DNA of 18,658 nt from Desulfobacula sp. (GTDB taxonomy: Bacteria; Desulfobacterota; Desulfobacteria; Desulfobacterales; Desulfobacteraceae): NCBI GenBank assembly GCA_018702715.1, contig JABIYQ010000589.1, forward strand, positions 1 to 18,658, given 5' to 3'. Both the position numbers and the translations under genes were made by a program. Each line of letters opens with the position of its first letter. The first letter of the stretch is position 1. Below the pieces are notes generated by a model. It saw only the letters and a list, made by a program, of their open reading frames with translations. It was not told the origin of the DNA and ran no database searches. Of this stretch, positions 1-7,121 are shown piece after piece.

Positions 1-221
1 AAAGCTTGAAGACCGCTTTCTTTGACCAAAACTTCATTACTCTTTGTATTTAATTCGTTTTTTTCAATTTTATTTTGAGATAAGGACTGGGAAGATATTT
101 TTTTTGAAATTAAACTGGGGGCCGGTTTATTTGCCTCATGTGGTTGATCATCACATGCAAGGAACAAAAAAATAAACCCCACTACTATCGCTGATAAAAT
201 TATTTTTGATCTATATATCAT
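1..221 (-). CDS. pilP: Type IV pilus assembly lipoprotein PilP, partial (N-terminus only)
   Basis: The reading frame begins with ATG at 219-221 and runs off the left edge without a stop, giving about 73 residues. The N-terminus is a short basic stretch (MIYRSK), a hydrophobic segment at about residues 7-22, and then FLAC, which looks like a lipobox with the lipidated Cys at residue 23. The rest is polar, Ser/Lys/Asn-rich linker, as expected for the flexible N-terminus of PilP. In the known family, PilP is an inner-membrane lipoprotein that connects the PilN/PilO dimer to the secretin PilQ. The identification rests mainly on its place directly after pilM-pilN-pilO, 21 bases past the pilO stop. 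The Shine-Dalgarno is weak, so coupling to pilO is likely. The conserved C-terminal domain lies outside the window and cannot be checked. Confidence 0.75.
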   Translation of the reverse strand, partial: MIYRSKIILSAIVVGFIFLFLACDDQPHEANKPAPSLISKKISSQSLSQNKIEKNELNTKSNEVLVKESGLQA

Positions 222-242
222 TATGACTTTTTTAAATGGTTC

Positions 243-884
243 CTATTTTTTTTTTCTTTTTTGTTTATCTTTACCTGTTGATTCTTTTTTTTCAACAAAC
301 ATATCGGTAACTGCCTTGCAGCTCATGTCTATCCGGTTGCTCCCTTTTTTACTTTTCACTTCAACATTATTGATATTTACAATCCTGTTAAGCCTTTTAA
401 TCTGGAAGAAAAAATCCGTGATTTGATGATACCGGCCCTGGACCTTTATGGAAACAGGAATTTCTTTAAAAAATTCTTTGTTGACTTCGTTGGCAGGTTG
501 AAACAGATGAAATGCAAGCCCTGCATCACTCCCTGCTTTGGAAATGTTTGTCAGCAGTGATGGCAGCTCCCTTTTATCCGGAAGGGCTTTCATAGCCTGA
601 TTAAATTGTTCAGTTTTCTGGGCCATTAATGTTTCATATTTTAAAATTGCAGAAGCCCTTTTTTTAAATATTGAAAGTTTGGCAACCTGGCTTTTATAAT
701 TTTGTTTTTCTCTTTTTAATTCATCGTGCTTTGGCAAAAATACTAAATAAGAATAAACTCCGCCGATGACAACGAATGTTATAAGGTAGATGAGCAGCCT
801 ATGTACTTTTGTTAGAGTGTCAAGTTTTTCAAAAAAACCGCTCAAAAATTTTTTTTCATTAATTTTGCTTTTTTTCTTGCCCAT
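243..884 (-). CDS. pilO: Type IV pilus inner-membrane protein PilO
   Basis: 213 residues with start ATG at 882-884. The frame is open 22 codons further upstream, but that would overlap pilN; this ATG has AAGG just upstream and lies 7 bases past the pilN stop. There is a Lys-rich cytoplasmic N-terminus, one transmembrane helix at about residues 29-49, a coiled-coil-like stretch at about 50-100, and then a PilO-type ferredoxin-like periplasmic domain (GLAFHLFQP, IPVSIKVQGRYHQITDFF, IVNINNVEV). In the known family PilO heterodimerises with PilN and links cytoplasmic PilM to PilP/PilQ. The very basic C-terminal tail (KDKQKRKKK) is unusual for a part expected to be periplasmic. Order and spacing support the pilMNOP operon. 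Confidence 0.9.
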   Translation of the reverse strand: MGKKKSKINEKKFLSGFFEKLDTLTKVHRLLIYLITFVVIGGVYSYLVFLPKHDELKREKQNYKSQVAKLSIFKKRASAILKYETLMAQKTEQFNQAMKALPDKRELPSLLTNISKAGSDAGLAFHLFQPANEVNKEFFKEIPVSIKVQGRYHQITDFFFQIKRLNRIVNINNVEVKSKKGSNRIDMSCKAVTDMFVEKKESTGKDKQKRKKK

Positions 885-891
885 TTTGACC

Positions 892-1467
892 TTATTTTGA
901 TTTCTCTTGTTTCTCTTCTTTTGGTTTTTCTTTACTACAAAGCAATTCAAATGATTTTAACATAACGCCATCTTTAAAAATTTTTATTTTTGCGGTTTTT
1001 AAATCAACTTTGCCAAAAATTGAAGAGTTTTCAAGTTTTTCCATGAAATCGGCAATTGTAGGATTATCAAATGCAATCCCTTTGATCGTAACGCTATTTT
1101 TATTTGTTTTAAAACTTTCAAGCCACATTCGCTCGGGAACTATAAGGTCTGTCATACTATCAAACAAAATTAGCTGCTTTCCTCTCTGTTTTTTCAACGA
1201 AGAGACTATTTCAAGCTTTTCCTCAAGAATTTTCAGATTTTTTTTAATTTTAGCTACCCGATCAGCCTTTTTTTTATATTTTAAAATTTGATGGTTGACC
1301 TGTTTTGTTTTCTCTTTTACTACCAAAATCTGATTATTGATAAGCATTGTATACCAGAATAGCGCCACAATAGTTAAAAAAATTAACAATAAAAAAATAG
1401 ATATCTGCTTCCTGATACTCTCTTTTTTTCTGGCAACTCTAAATGGTAAAAGATTAATTCTTATCAT
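892..1467 (-). CDS. pilN: Type IV pilus assembly protein PilN
   Basis: 191 residues. It opens with MIRINLLPFR, the signature N-terminal peptide by which PilN binds the groove of PilM. One transmembrane helix follows at about residues 22-42, then a Lys-rich coiled coil (about 45-95) and a PilN/PilO-type periplasmic alpha/beta domain (VTIKGIAFDNPTIADFMEKLE). Its ATG overlaps the pilM stop in an ATGA arrangement, so translation is coupled to pilM. The C-terminus is highly charged and Lys/Glu-rich. Length and architecture match the family. It should pair with PilO in the inner membrane. Confidence 0.93.
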   Translation of the reverse strand: MIRINLLPFRVARKKESIRKQISIFLLLIFLTIVALFWYTMLINNQILVVKEKTKQVNHQILKYKKKADRVAKIKKNLKILEEKLEIVSSLKKQRGKQLILFDSMTDLIVPERMWLESFKTNKNSVTIKGIAFDNPTIADFMEKLENSSIFGKVDLKTAKIKIFKDGVMLKSFELLCSKEKPKEEKQEKSK

Positions 1468-2522
1468 TTATCATCTACTCTTCTTAATGCAAGCCCTATG
1501 GCTATCGGTGCCAGGGCGCCTGTCTTTGTTATAAAAGAGTCTGGAAATTTCCTTTCATTTACAATTAAGGCTTCAAATGGATTAATGATTGATATTTCTG
1601 CATCCAGCTCAGATAAAAGACTATCTTTAAAACCTTTTATAAAAACACCGCCTCCGCTCAATACAATTTCCCCGATTTTTTCATAATTGGCAGAGGTTTG
1701 ATACGTATTCACCACTTCAGTAATTTCAGTACACCATGATTTTGAAACTTCCTCGCATATCTCCTCAATACTTTTCTGGTTTACAATATCATTTGTTTGG
1801 CCACTCACTATTTGTTCCGCTTCATCCATGGTTACATCAAATTGAGAACAAATCTCTTCTATGATTTGATTTGTTCCTGATACAGTATCCCGCATCATTA
1901 ACGATGCTTTTTCCTTTAATATGTTTAAAGAGGTTTTTGATGCCCCTATATCAATCAATAAGGTTATTTCCCCCTGACTTTCATTTGGCAGCATATCATA
2001 GGCGTTTTGAAGAGCAAACGTATCAACATCAATTATTTTAGGATAAAGTCCAGCCAGATGAATCAAATCAATATAATCAGCGACCAGATCTTTTTTAACT
2101 GCAACCACCAGAACACTCATATGGCCCTGAGAAAATTCACTTTCACCAAGGACTTGATAATCAATATTGACATCTCCAATATCGTAGGGGATATATTGTT
2201 CCGCTTCAGCATATATTGTATCGTGGAGCTGTTTTTCAGGTCTGGTTGATATATTAATTGTTTTAATTACGACTGAATGCCCGCCTGTTGAAACGGCTAC
2301 ATTTTTCTCACGTATTTTATGGGATTTAAAAAGCGTTCGGATGTCATTTGCAAGATTGTCCATATCAACAATCCTGCCTTCAACAATCGTACCCGGAGCG
2401 ATTCGGGCCATCCCAAATTTATGCAGGACAATCCCCTTTCCGGTTACTTTGAGTTCAGCAACCTTAATAAACGAAGAGCCGATATCCAGACCGACAAGAT
2501 GATCTTTTTTCCCAAATATCAT
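1464..2522 (-). CDS. pilM: Type IV pilus assembly actin-like ATPase PilM
   Basis: 352 residues, the normal PilM length. Actin/FtsA-fold motifs are visible: phosphate-1 loop VGLDIGSSFIKVAEL (residues 10-24), second phosphate loop LLIDIGASKTSLNI (about 188-201) and the adenosine motif VLSGGGV (about 287-293). The AEQYIPYDI segment (about 107-115) is typical of PilM. In the known complex PilM is a cytoplasmic ring protein that binds the PilN N-terminal peptide, and that peptide is intact in the next gene. It is the first gene of the minus-strand pilus block and overlaps pilN by 4 bases. There is no strong Shine-Dalgarno before its ATG (GTGAAAGTGT only). Confidence 0.95.
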   Translation of the reverse strand: MIFGKKDHLVGLDIGSSFIKVAELKVTGKGIVLHKFGMARIAPGTIVEGRIVDMDNLANDIRTLFKSHKIREKNVAVSTGGHSVVIKTINISTRPEKQLHDTIYAEAEQYIPYDIGDVNIDYQVLGESEFSQGHMSVLVVAVKKDLVADYIDLIHLAGLYPKIIDVDTFALQNAYDMLPNESQGEITLLIDIGASKTSLNILKEKASLMMRDTVSGTNQIIEEICSQFDVTMDEAEQIVSGQTNDIVNQKSIEEICEEVSKSWCTEITEVVNTYQTSANYEKIGEIVLSGGGVFIKGFKDSLLSELDAEISIINPFEALIVNERKFPDSFITKTGALAPIAIGLALRRVDDK

Positions 2523-2599
2523 ACACTTTCACTATAATAAGGTAAAGCCATTGCCACTTGGTTTATCCGATTTGCAATTTTTATATTGATTACTCCTAT

Positions 2600-2652
2600 C
2601 AATATCACTATACTTTGACCCGATATTGCTGTAAAGTCAAGCCCGATAGTGC
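2600..2652. promoter_or_regulatory. Candidate regulator-binding repeats in the pilM / sensor-kinase divergent region
   Basis: The 199-base region 2523-2721 separates the divergent pilM and sensor-kinase genes. It holds CCCGATATTGC (2619-2629) and CCCGATAGTGC (2642-2652), direct repeats offset by 23 bases with one mismatch. It also holds CAATATC (2600-2606) facing GATATTG (2622-2628), a 7-bp inverted repeat with a 15-base spacer. Repeats about two helical turns apart in a divergent intergene are a common layout for transcription factor sites. The bound protein is unknown. I found no convincing -35/-10 pair and no GG-N10-GC sigma54 promoter here. Confidence 0.35.
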
Positions 2653-2721
2653 CTTTTGCATAACCAATAGCAAAAGATGGATAGGTTTGTCAAACACAAA
2701 AACCATAAAATTATGAAATAA

Positions 2722-4137
2722 ATGTTATATAAATTGAGCAAATTGCAGAGTGTAAAATCATTCCGGCTGGTAAAATTTTTTACATTCTCTTCTCTTGTGA
2801 TAATGTTCACAGCGACCATTACCATCTCAGCTTTAAATGCGCACTGGGTGAGAAATATTCTTCTGGAAAAAAGTGAAGAGTATGCCTCCCTCCTTGTTGA
2901 AAACCTCAACCATCAGATTATTTCCAGATTTATGCTCCCTGTAATAATAAGATATGGTGGGATCAGGCTGCGGGAAAAAGATCAATCACAACTGATGGAC
3001 AAAGTCGTTAGATCAACCCTACATAGTTTTAATGTTGAAATGGTTACCTTGTATGATGAAAACAACATTATCTCCTATAGCTTTGATCCGTCTAAAATAG
3101 GTCAGGAAAATGCCGGTGGTGTCCATTATGAAAAAGCTATGAAAAAACAAACGACTTCAAGACTCATACAGCAAGGAAACTTTCTGGAATTGTTATTTTT
3201 GTTTCCCCAGGAAACAAAAATTATTACCTTTGCACCCCTGAGGGCTGAAAAACAGATAATACCTGATCTGGCGGACCGGGTCCTGGGTGTCGTTGAAATT
3301 GTCCGGGATGTGTCTGATGATTATAAAAAAGTATTTAAGCTTCAAGGGCTTATTATTGGATCATGCTTTATTATTATGGGAATACTTTTTATCGTACTTC
3401 GGTTTGTCGTTAAGCATGGAGAAAAGATTTTAGAAGAAAGAGCCGAAGAAAAACTTAAGCTTGAAGAAAAACTGCATAGGGCTGAACACTTGTCTGCTAT
3501 TGGAGAAATGACGGCAGGAGTATCGCATGAAATCCGAAATCCCCTTGGGATTATAAAAAGTAGTGCCCAATTATTGAAGAAAAAGATGGCAAATGTCGAT
3601 GCCAAAAGCACCATCCCCGATATTATTGTTGAAGAGTCTGCAAGACTTGATAATATTATTACGGACTTTCTGGATTTTGCAAAACCTAAAACCCCGGATC
3701 TACATCCCTGCCGGGTTGAGGAAATTATAGAAAAAAATATTGTTTATCTTTCTCCCCAGATAGAAAATCAAAACTTCAATATCATCAAAGAAATATCAGA
3801 ACAGCTACCGGAAATAATGGCTGACAGTGCCATGCTTCACCAGGCATTCTTAAATATTTTCATCAATGCATTCCAGTCCTTAAAAAATAATGGCTGTCTT
3901 ACCCTTCGAATGAAATATGATTCCGAAAATATTGTTATTAACTTTATTGATGACGGGAATGGTATCCCAGAGGATGTTTTAAAAAAAATATGGACTCCTT
4001 TTTTTACAACAAAAGATACTGGAACCGGATTAGGTCTTGGCATTGTAAAAAATATGATTGAAGCCCACAAAGGAACAATTGCCATTACTAATAATATAAC
4101 AAAGGGCGTAAACGTGGAAATTAGGCTTCCGATTTAG
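2722..4137 (+). CDS. Membrane sensor histidine kinase (ZraS/NtrB-like)
   Basis: 471 residues. Transmembrane helices at about 16-38 and 207-229 enclose a periplasmic sensor region of about 170 residues that resembles a Cache-type domain (MVTLYDENNIISYSFDP). A coiled coil (about 231-258) leads to HisKA with the phosphorylatable His in SHEIRNP (H269). The HATPase_c domain has an N box around N382 (NAFQSLKNNG), G1 box DDGNGI (410-415), FFTT (427-430) and G2 box GTGLGLGI (434-441). All catalytic motifs are intact. The regulator gene follows after 12 bases, so the two form a phosphorelay pair. The ligand is not readable from sequence. It has two membrane spans rather than the six usual in PilS, so pilus regulation is only a positional guess. 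The start has a weak Shine-Dalgarno. Confidence 0.93.
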   Translation: MLYKLSKLQSVKSFRLVKFFTFSSLVIMFTATITISALNAHWVRNILLEKSEEYASLLVENLNHQIISRFMLPVIIRYGGIRLREKDQSQLMDKVVRSTLHSFNVEMVTLYDENNIISYSFDPSKIGQENAGGVHYEKAMKKQTTSRLIQQGNFLELLFLFPQETKIITFAPLRAEKQIIPDLADRVLGVVEIVRDVSDDYKKVFKLQGLIIGSCFIIMGILFIVLRFVVKHGEKILEERAEEKLKLEEKLHRAEHLSAIGEMTAGVSHEIRNPLGIIKSSAQLLKKKMANVDAKSTIPDIIVEESARLDNIITDFLDFAKPKTPDLHPCRVEEIIEKNIVYLSPQIENQNFNIIKEISEQLPEIMADSAMLHQAFLNIFINAFQSLKNNGCLTLRMKYDSENIVINFIDDGNGIPEDVLKKIWTPFFTTKDTGTGLGLGIVKNMIEAHKGTIAITNNITKGVNVEIRLPI

Positions 4138-4149
4138 GAGACAGACTGA

Positions 4150-5520
4150 ATGGAAAATATTCTGATTGTTGATGATGAAAAAAACTATCCCACAATAATA
4201 GGAGCAATTCTTCAGGAAGAGGGGTACCCATCCTTAACAGCTTCAAGTGGAATGGAAGCTTTGGATATTTTAAGAAATGAATCCATAGACCTGGTTTTGA
4301 CCGATGTAAAAATGCCCGGGATGAGCGGCATCCAATTACTTGAAAAAATAAAGGAAATCCATCCAGATATTCCAGTTATCATCATGACAGCCTATGGCAG
4401 TGTTGAAAAAGCTGTTGAGGCTATGCACAAAGGCGCATACACATTCATTCTCAAACCTTTTGAGAACCAGGCGCTTATTGCACATATTGCCAAAGCCATC
4501 TCGGTTTACAGGATTGTCCAAGAAAACCGTATCCTCAGAGACGCCATCAGTTCACGGTACAAGTTTGATAATATTATCGGAAAAAGCAAAGTTATGCAGG
4601 AGATTTATGAGCTTATTAAAAAAGTGGCGCCTTCCAATGCCAGCATCCTTATAGAAGGGGAAAGCGGTACGGGAAAAGAGCTGGTAGCAAAATCAATCCA
4701 TTATAACAGTTTGAGAAAAAATAAGCCTTTAATCGCTGTAAATTGCTCAGCATTTGCTGAAACACTTTTGGAAAGTGAATTATTTGGTCATGAAAAAGGG
4801 GCTTTCACAGGGGCAGTTGCAATGAAAAAAGGTCGATTTGAAATGTCCGACCAAGGGAGTCTATTTCTTGATGAAATTGGAGAACTGCCCATTTCTCTCC
4901 AGGTAAAATTACTTAGGGTTCTTCAGGAGAAAACAATTGAAAGGGTTGGAGGGACATTGTCTATCCCTGTTGATTTTCGTCTTATTGCAGCGACCAATAA
5001 AAATCTTGAAAATGAAGTAAAAAAAGGAAGTTTCAGAGAAGATCTCTATTACCGGCTCAATGTTGTCAAGGCGGTTATACCTCCCCTTAGAGATCGATCC
5101 GAAGACATACCTTTGTTAATCAGACATTTTATTAACAAATTTACCAAAGAACAGCCCACAACTGGAAATGTATCTGAGATTCACCCGGAAGCCGTCAAAA
5201 TTCTATGCGATTATCAATGGAAAGGTAATGTAAGAGAACTTGAAAATATGATAGAACGCTGTGTTATCCTCTGTAGCAGCGACACGATTACCCCGTCTGA
5301 CTTTCCTTTACAGATAAGACAAAATATGTCTCTCACACTTGATCTGGATGGAATTCCCGAAGACGTCGGTTTAGCTGAAACCCTGGCAGCTGTTGAAAAA
5401 AGAATGATACAAAGGGCCATGAAGCTTTCAGGAGATGTGCAGACAAAAGCAGCTGATATTCTGGGAATTGGAAAAAGCGGCTTAAACCAGAAGTTAAAAA
5501 AATTTAATCTGGATAAATAG
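4150..5520 (+). CDS. NtrC-family sigma54-dependent response regulator
   Basis: 456 residues in the canonical three-part layout. The receiver domain (about 1-118) has acidic D8/D9, phospho-acceptor D52 (VLTDVKMPG), T80 and K102. The AAA+ domain (about 140-375) has Walker A GESGTGKE (170-177), the sigma54-contacting GAFTGA loop (217-222), Walker B LFLDE (238-242) and arginine-finger region FREDLYYRL. The C-terminal Fis-type helix-turn-helix is at about 431-453 (TKAADILGIGKSGLNQKLKKF). GAFTGA is intact, so it should activate RNA polymerase-sigma54. A GGAG overlapping the upstream stop region serves as ribosome binding site, and translation probably follows that of the kinase. Targets are not identifiable; no sigma54 promoter was found in the window. 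Confidence 0.95.
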   Translation: MENILIVDDEKNYPTIIGAILQEEGYPSLTASSGMEALDILRNESIDLVLTDVKMPGMSGIQLLEKIKEIHPDIPVIIMTAYGSVEKAVEAMHKGAYTFILKPFENQALIAHIAKAISVYRIVQENRILRDAISSRYKFDNIIGKSKVMQEIYELIKKVAPSNASILIEGESGTGKELVAKSIHYNSLRKNKPLIAVNCSAFAETLLESELFGHEKGAFTGAVAMKKGRFEMSDQGSLFLDEIGELPISLQVKLLRVLQEKTIERVGGTLSIPVDFRLIAATNKNLENEVKKGSFREDLYYRLNVVKAVIPPLRDRSEDIPLLIRHFINKFTKEQPTTGNVSEIHPEAVKILCDYQWKGNVRELENMIERCVILCSSDTITPSDFPLQIRQNMSLTLDLDGIPEDVGLAETLAAVEKRMIQRAMKLSGDVQTKAADILGIGKSGLNQKLKKFNLDK

Positions 5521-5844
5521 GTATTGAAAAAAATAATAGACGGTTCAAAATTTTAAATTGTTTTAAAATTCATAATTTTTAGCTATATTTTTAGATAGTT
5601 AAAAATAAAATTTGTAAAATTTTATCAAACTCAGTTCAAAATACTGAACTTGCTCAGTATCTTTTATCCATCTCATTACGAAAAACTAAAAACTAAAAAT
5701 TTTATCAAGTAAAAAAAATATATAATTTCAAATAGTTAAAAAATTTTAGGATGTATAATAATTATTTTTCCAGTTATGGCAGGGATATTGCATTTTTACT
5801 TTCATACTCATACAATATTAGTTTTTTAATCTTTTTTTCCTTTT
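5521..5844. other. AT-rich intergenic stretch without a supported gene
   Basis: Very AT-rich DNA between the end of the response regulator and the terminator hairpin. The one structured element I see is ATACTGA-N6-TCAGTAT at 5641-5660 followed by CTTTT, a weak hairpin that could help end the regulator transcript. A 36-codon frame starts at 5751 but reads into the terminator stem and is not supported. No promoter, RNA gene or repeat family is recognisable. Confidence 0.6.
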
Positions 5845-5886
5845 CTAAAAAAGGCTGCTAAAGCAACTCAAAGCAGCCTTTTTTAG
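5845..5886. terminator. Bidirectional intrinsic terminator between convergent genes
   Basis: A perfect 15-bp inverted repeat: CTAAAAAAGGCTGCT (5845-5859) and AGCAGCCTTTTTTAG (5872-5886) with a 12-base loop. The GC-rich inner stem (GGCTGCT/AGCAGCC) is flanked by A6/T6, so a U-tract forms on transcripts from either strand. It lies between the plus-strand response regulator (ends 5520) and the minus-strand TPR gene (ends 5893), the expected place for a shared terminator. Confidence 0.92.
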
Positions 5887-5892
5887 TTTGTA

Positions 5893-6582
5893 TCACTTTA
5901 TTTTTGCCATCTTGCTCTCGGCAATTGGCCGATACATTGAAGTTTCATGATCCTTTACAATTTTCTCGTACATTTTTTTGCTGTCGCCCACCTTATTGCC
6001 GGTTTCATACAGCATGGCCAGCGCGAATATAGCTTCATCTTTTAATAGATTTGTTTTTCCTTTTTCAATTTGAAGAAAATATTTCTCAGCCTCTTCAAAT
6101 TCTTTTCTGGCAAGGCTTACGTGCCCCAAAGAGGCCAGAAGAAAATTTTCCAGGTGGGATTGATTTTTCAATATCTCAAGAGATTCTTTATAATATTGAT
6201 AACTTTGATCAAATTTTGAAGCCTCATAACATATTTTAGCAAATTTCACTTTTGCCATCTTACCGGCTTTTGTATTTGCATACTCAGTAAAAATATTTTG
6301 AAAGGTCTCTTTGGTTTCCAGATATCCTTTTTCAGGATCATTGATTGTCGCATACTGGATTAACGCTTTACTTACAAGCTGGGCAGCAGTATTTTCAGCT
6401 TTTTGAAAGCTGTACATAACCCCTGAAAAAACAATAGCAACCAAAACAATGGCACCTGCAATCAAAATTAATTGTTTTTTATATTCTTTTACATAGGCCA
6501 TTATCTTTAAAAGGCTTTCCTGAAAAGGATCTATTTGCGCAAGTTCCTTTTTTCTTTCATTTGACACACTTTGTTCTACCAT
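5893..6582 (-). CDS. Membrane-anchored tetratricopeptide-repeat protein (YfgM-like)
   Basis: 229 residues. A polar cytoplasmic N-terminus of about 37 residues is followed by one transmembrane helix (about 38-58, LILIAGAIVLVAIVFSGVMY). The rest is all-helical with TPR-like units: AKVKFAKICYEASKFDQSYQYYKESLEI, then LLASLGHVSLARKEFEEAEKYFLQIEKG, then EAIFALAMLYETGNKVGDSKKMYEKIV when read across their joins. Topology and the early repeat resemble YfgM-type periplasmic TPR proteins, known elsewhere as SecYEG-associated chaperone partners; the match is by architecture only. It is the last gene before the bidirectional terminator, 40 bases after the SH3 gene. AAGGTGG precedes the start, about 9 bases from the ATG. 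Confidence 0.75.
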   Translation of the reverse strand: MVEQSVSNERKKELAQIDPFQESLLKIMAYVKEYKKQLILIAGAIVLVAIVFSGVMYSFQKAENTAAQLVSKALIQYATINDPEKGYLETKETFQNIFTEYANTKAGKMAKVKFAKICYEASKFDQSYQYYKESLEILKNQSHLENFLLASLGHVSLARKEFEEAEKYFLQIEKGKTNLLKDEAIFALAMLYETGNKVGDSKKMYEKIVKDHETSMYRPIAESKMAKIK

Positions 6583-6622
6583 TCTTTCATACCACCTTAA
6601 AAAATATATTAATTATTAAAAG

Positions 6623-7099
6623 TTACCATACAAGTGTTTTATAAATCCAACCCATATCACCATCCGTATGTTCAACTTTAATCCAATTTCCTTTTCTTTC
6701 AAGAACCTTAAACGGTACTCCTGTTGTAACTGTAAATACAATTTGGCTTTTGGTATCAGGCTTGGATCTGATATTGCACGTGCCTTTTTTGGTAATCTTT
6801 GTAATCACAGTTTCCATCTTGCTTAAAAGGGATTTATGAAGCCAGGCCTTTTCATTTTCAAAATCCTTAATTTTATACCAATCCTCTTTCTTTTCAATAA
6901 TTATAAAGGGATGATATTGTTCAACCTGCCACCACACATCGTATTCTGTTCCAGGGCCTGATCGAATATTTGCAATACCGGCAGTTACAGAAAGTCTTTC
7001 CTGCGCAACAACAAAACCGGGTAAAATCAATAAAACTGCCGTAATGGCAAGCATAGCTTTGATAATTTTAATTGTAACTTCCATGTTTAACCGATTCAT
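6623..7099 (-). CDS. Secreted protein with two bacterial SH3 domains
   Basis: 158 residues from ATG at 7097-7099. The frame is open 10 codons further upstream, but GGAG at 7107-7110 sits 7 bases from this ATG and fixes the start. It has a signal peptide (residues about 1-32, cleavage plausible after FVVA), SH3-like domain 1 at about 36-93 (ANIRSGPGTEYDVWWQVEQ) and domain 2 at about 99-158 (CNIRSKPDTKSQIVFTV, GWIYKTLVW). Bacterial SH3 domains often bind peptidoglycan or proteins in the envelope, and no catalytic domain is attached. It starts 22 bases after the feoB stop, so it is probably cotranscribed with the iron-uptake genes. Its role there is not known. Confidence 0.85.
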   Translation of the reverse strand: MNRLNMEVTIKIIKAMLAITAVLLILPGFVVAQERLSVTAGIANIRSGPGTEYDVWWQVEQYHPFIIIEKKEDWYKIKDFENEKAWLHKSLLSKMETVITKITKKGTCNIRSKPDTKSQIVFTVTTGVPFKVLERKGNWIKVEHTDGDMGWIYKTLVW

Positions 7100-7106
7100 A
7101 TAAATT

Positions 7107-7110
7107 CTCC
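7107..7110 (-). promoter_or_regulatory. Shine-Dalgarno that decides the SH3-protein start
   Basis: GGAG on the minus strand, 7 bases before ATG 7099. The longer frame with an ATG at 7129 overlaps the end of feoB and has no comparable site, so translation most likely begins at 7099. Confidence 0.75.
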
Positions 7111-7121
7111 GTTGTATTTTT

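Noticed and set aside
885..950. N-terminal extension of PilO upstream of ATG 884
   Set aside because: It would overlap pilN by about 60 bases, is Lys/Asn-rich, and the downstream ATG has a better ribosome binding site and the usual PilO start.
2544..2580. Possible sigma54 promoter near TTGGTTTATCCGATTTGCA
   Set aside because: The GG and GC dinucleotides are 12 bases apart rather than the required 10, and the opposite strand reads AC instead of GC at the -12 position.
5751..5861. 36-codon plus-strand frame before the terminator
   Set aside because: It reads into the terminator stem, the apparent GG is too close to the ATG, and the composition is Phe/Ser/Tyr-rich as expected for random AT-rich DNA.
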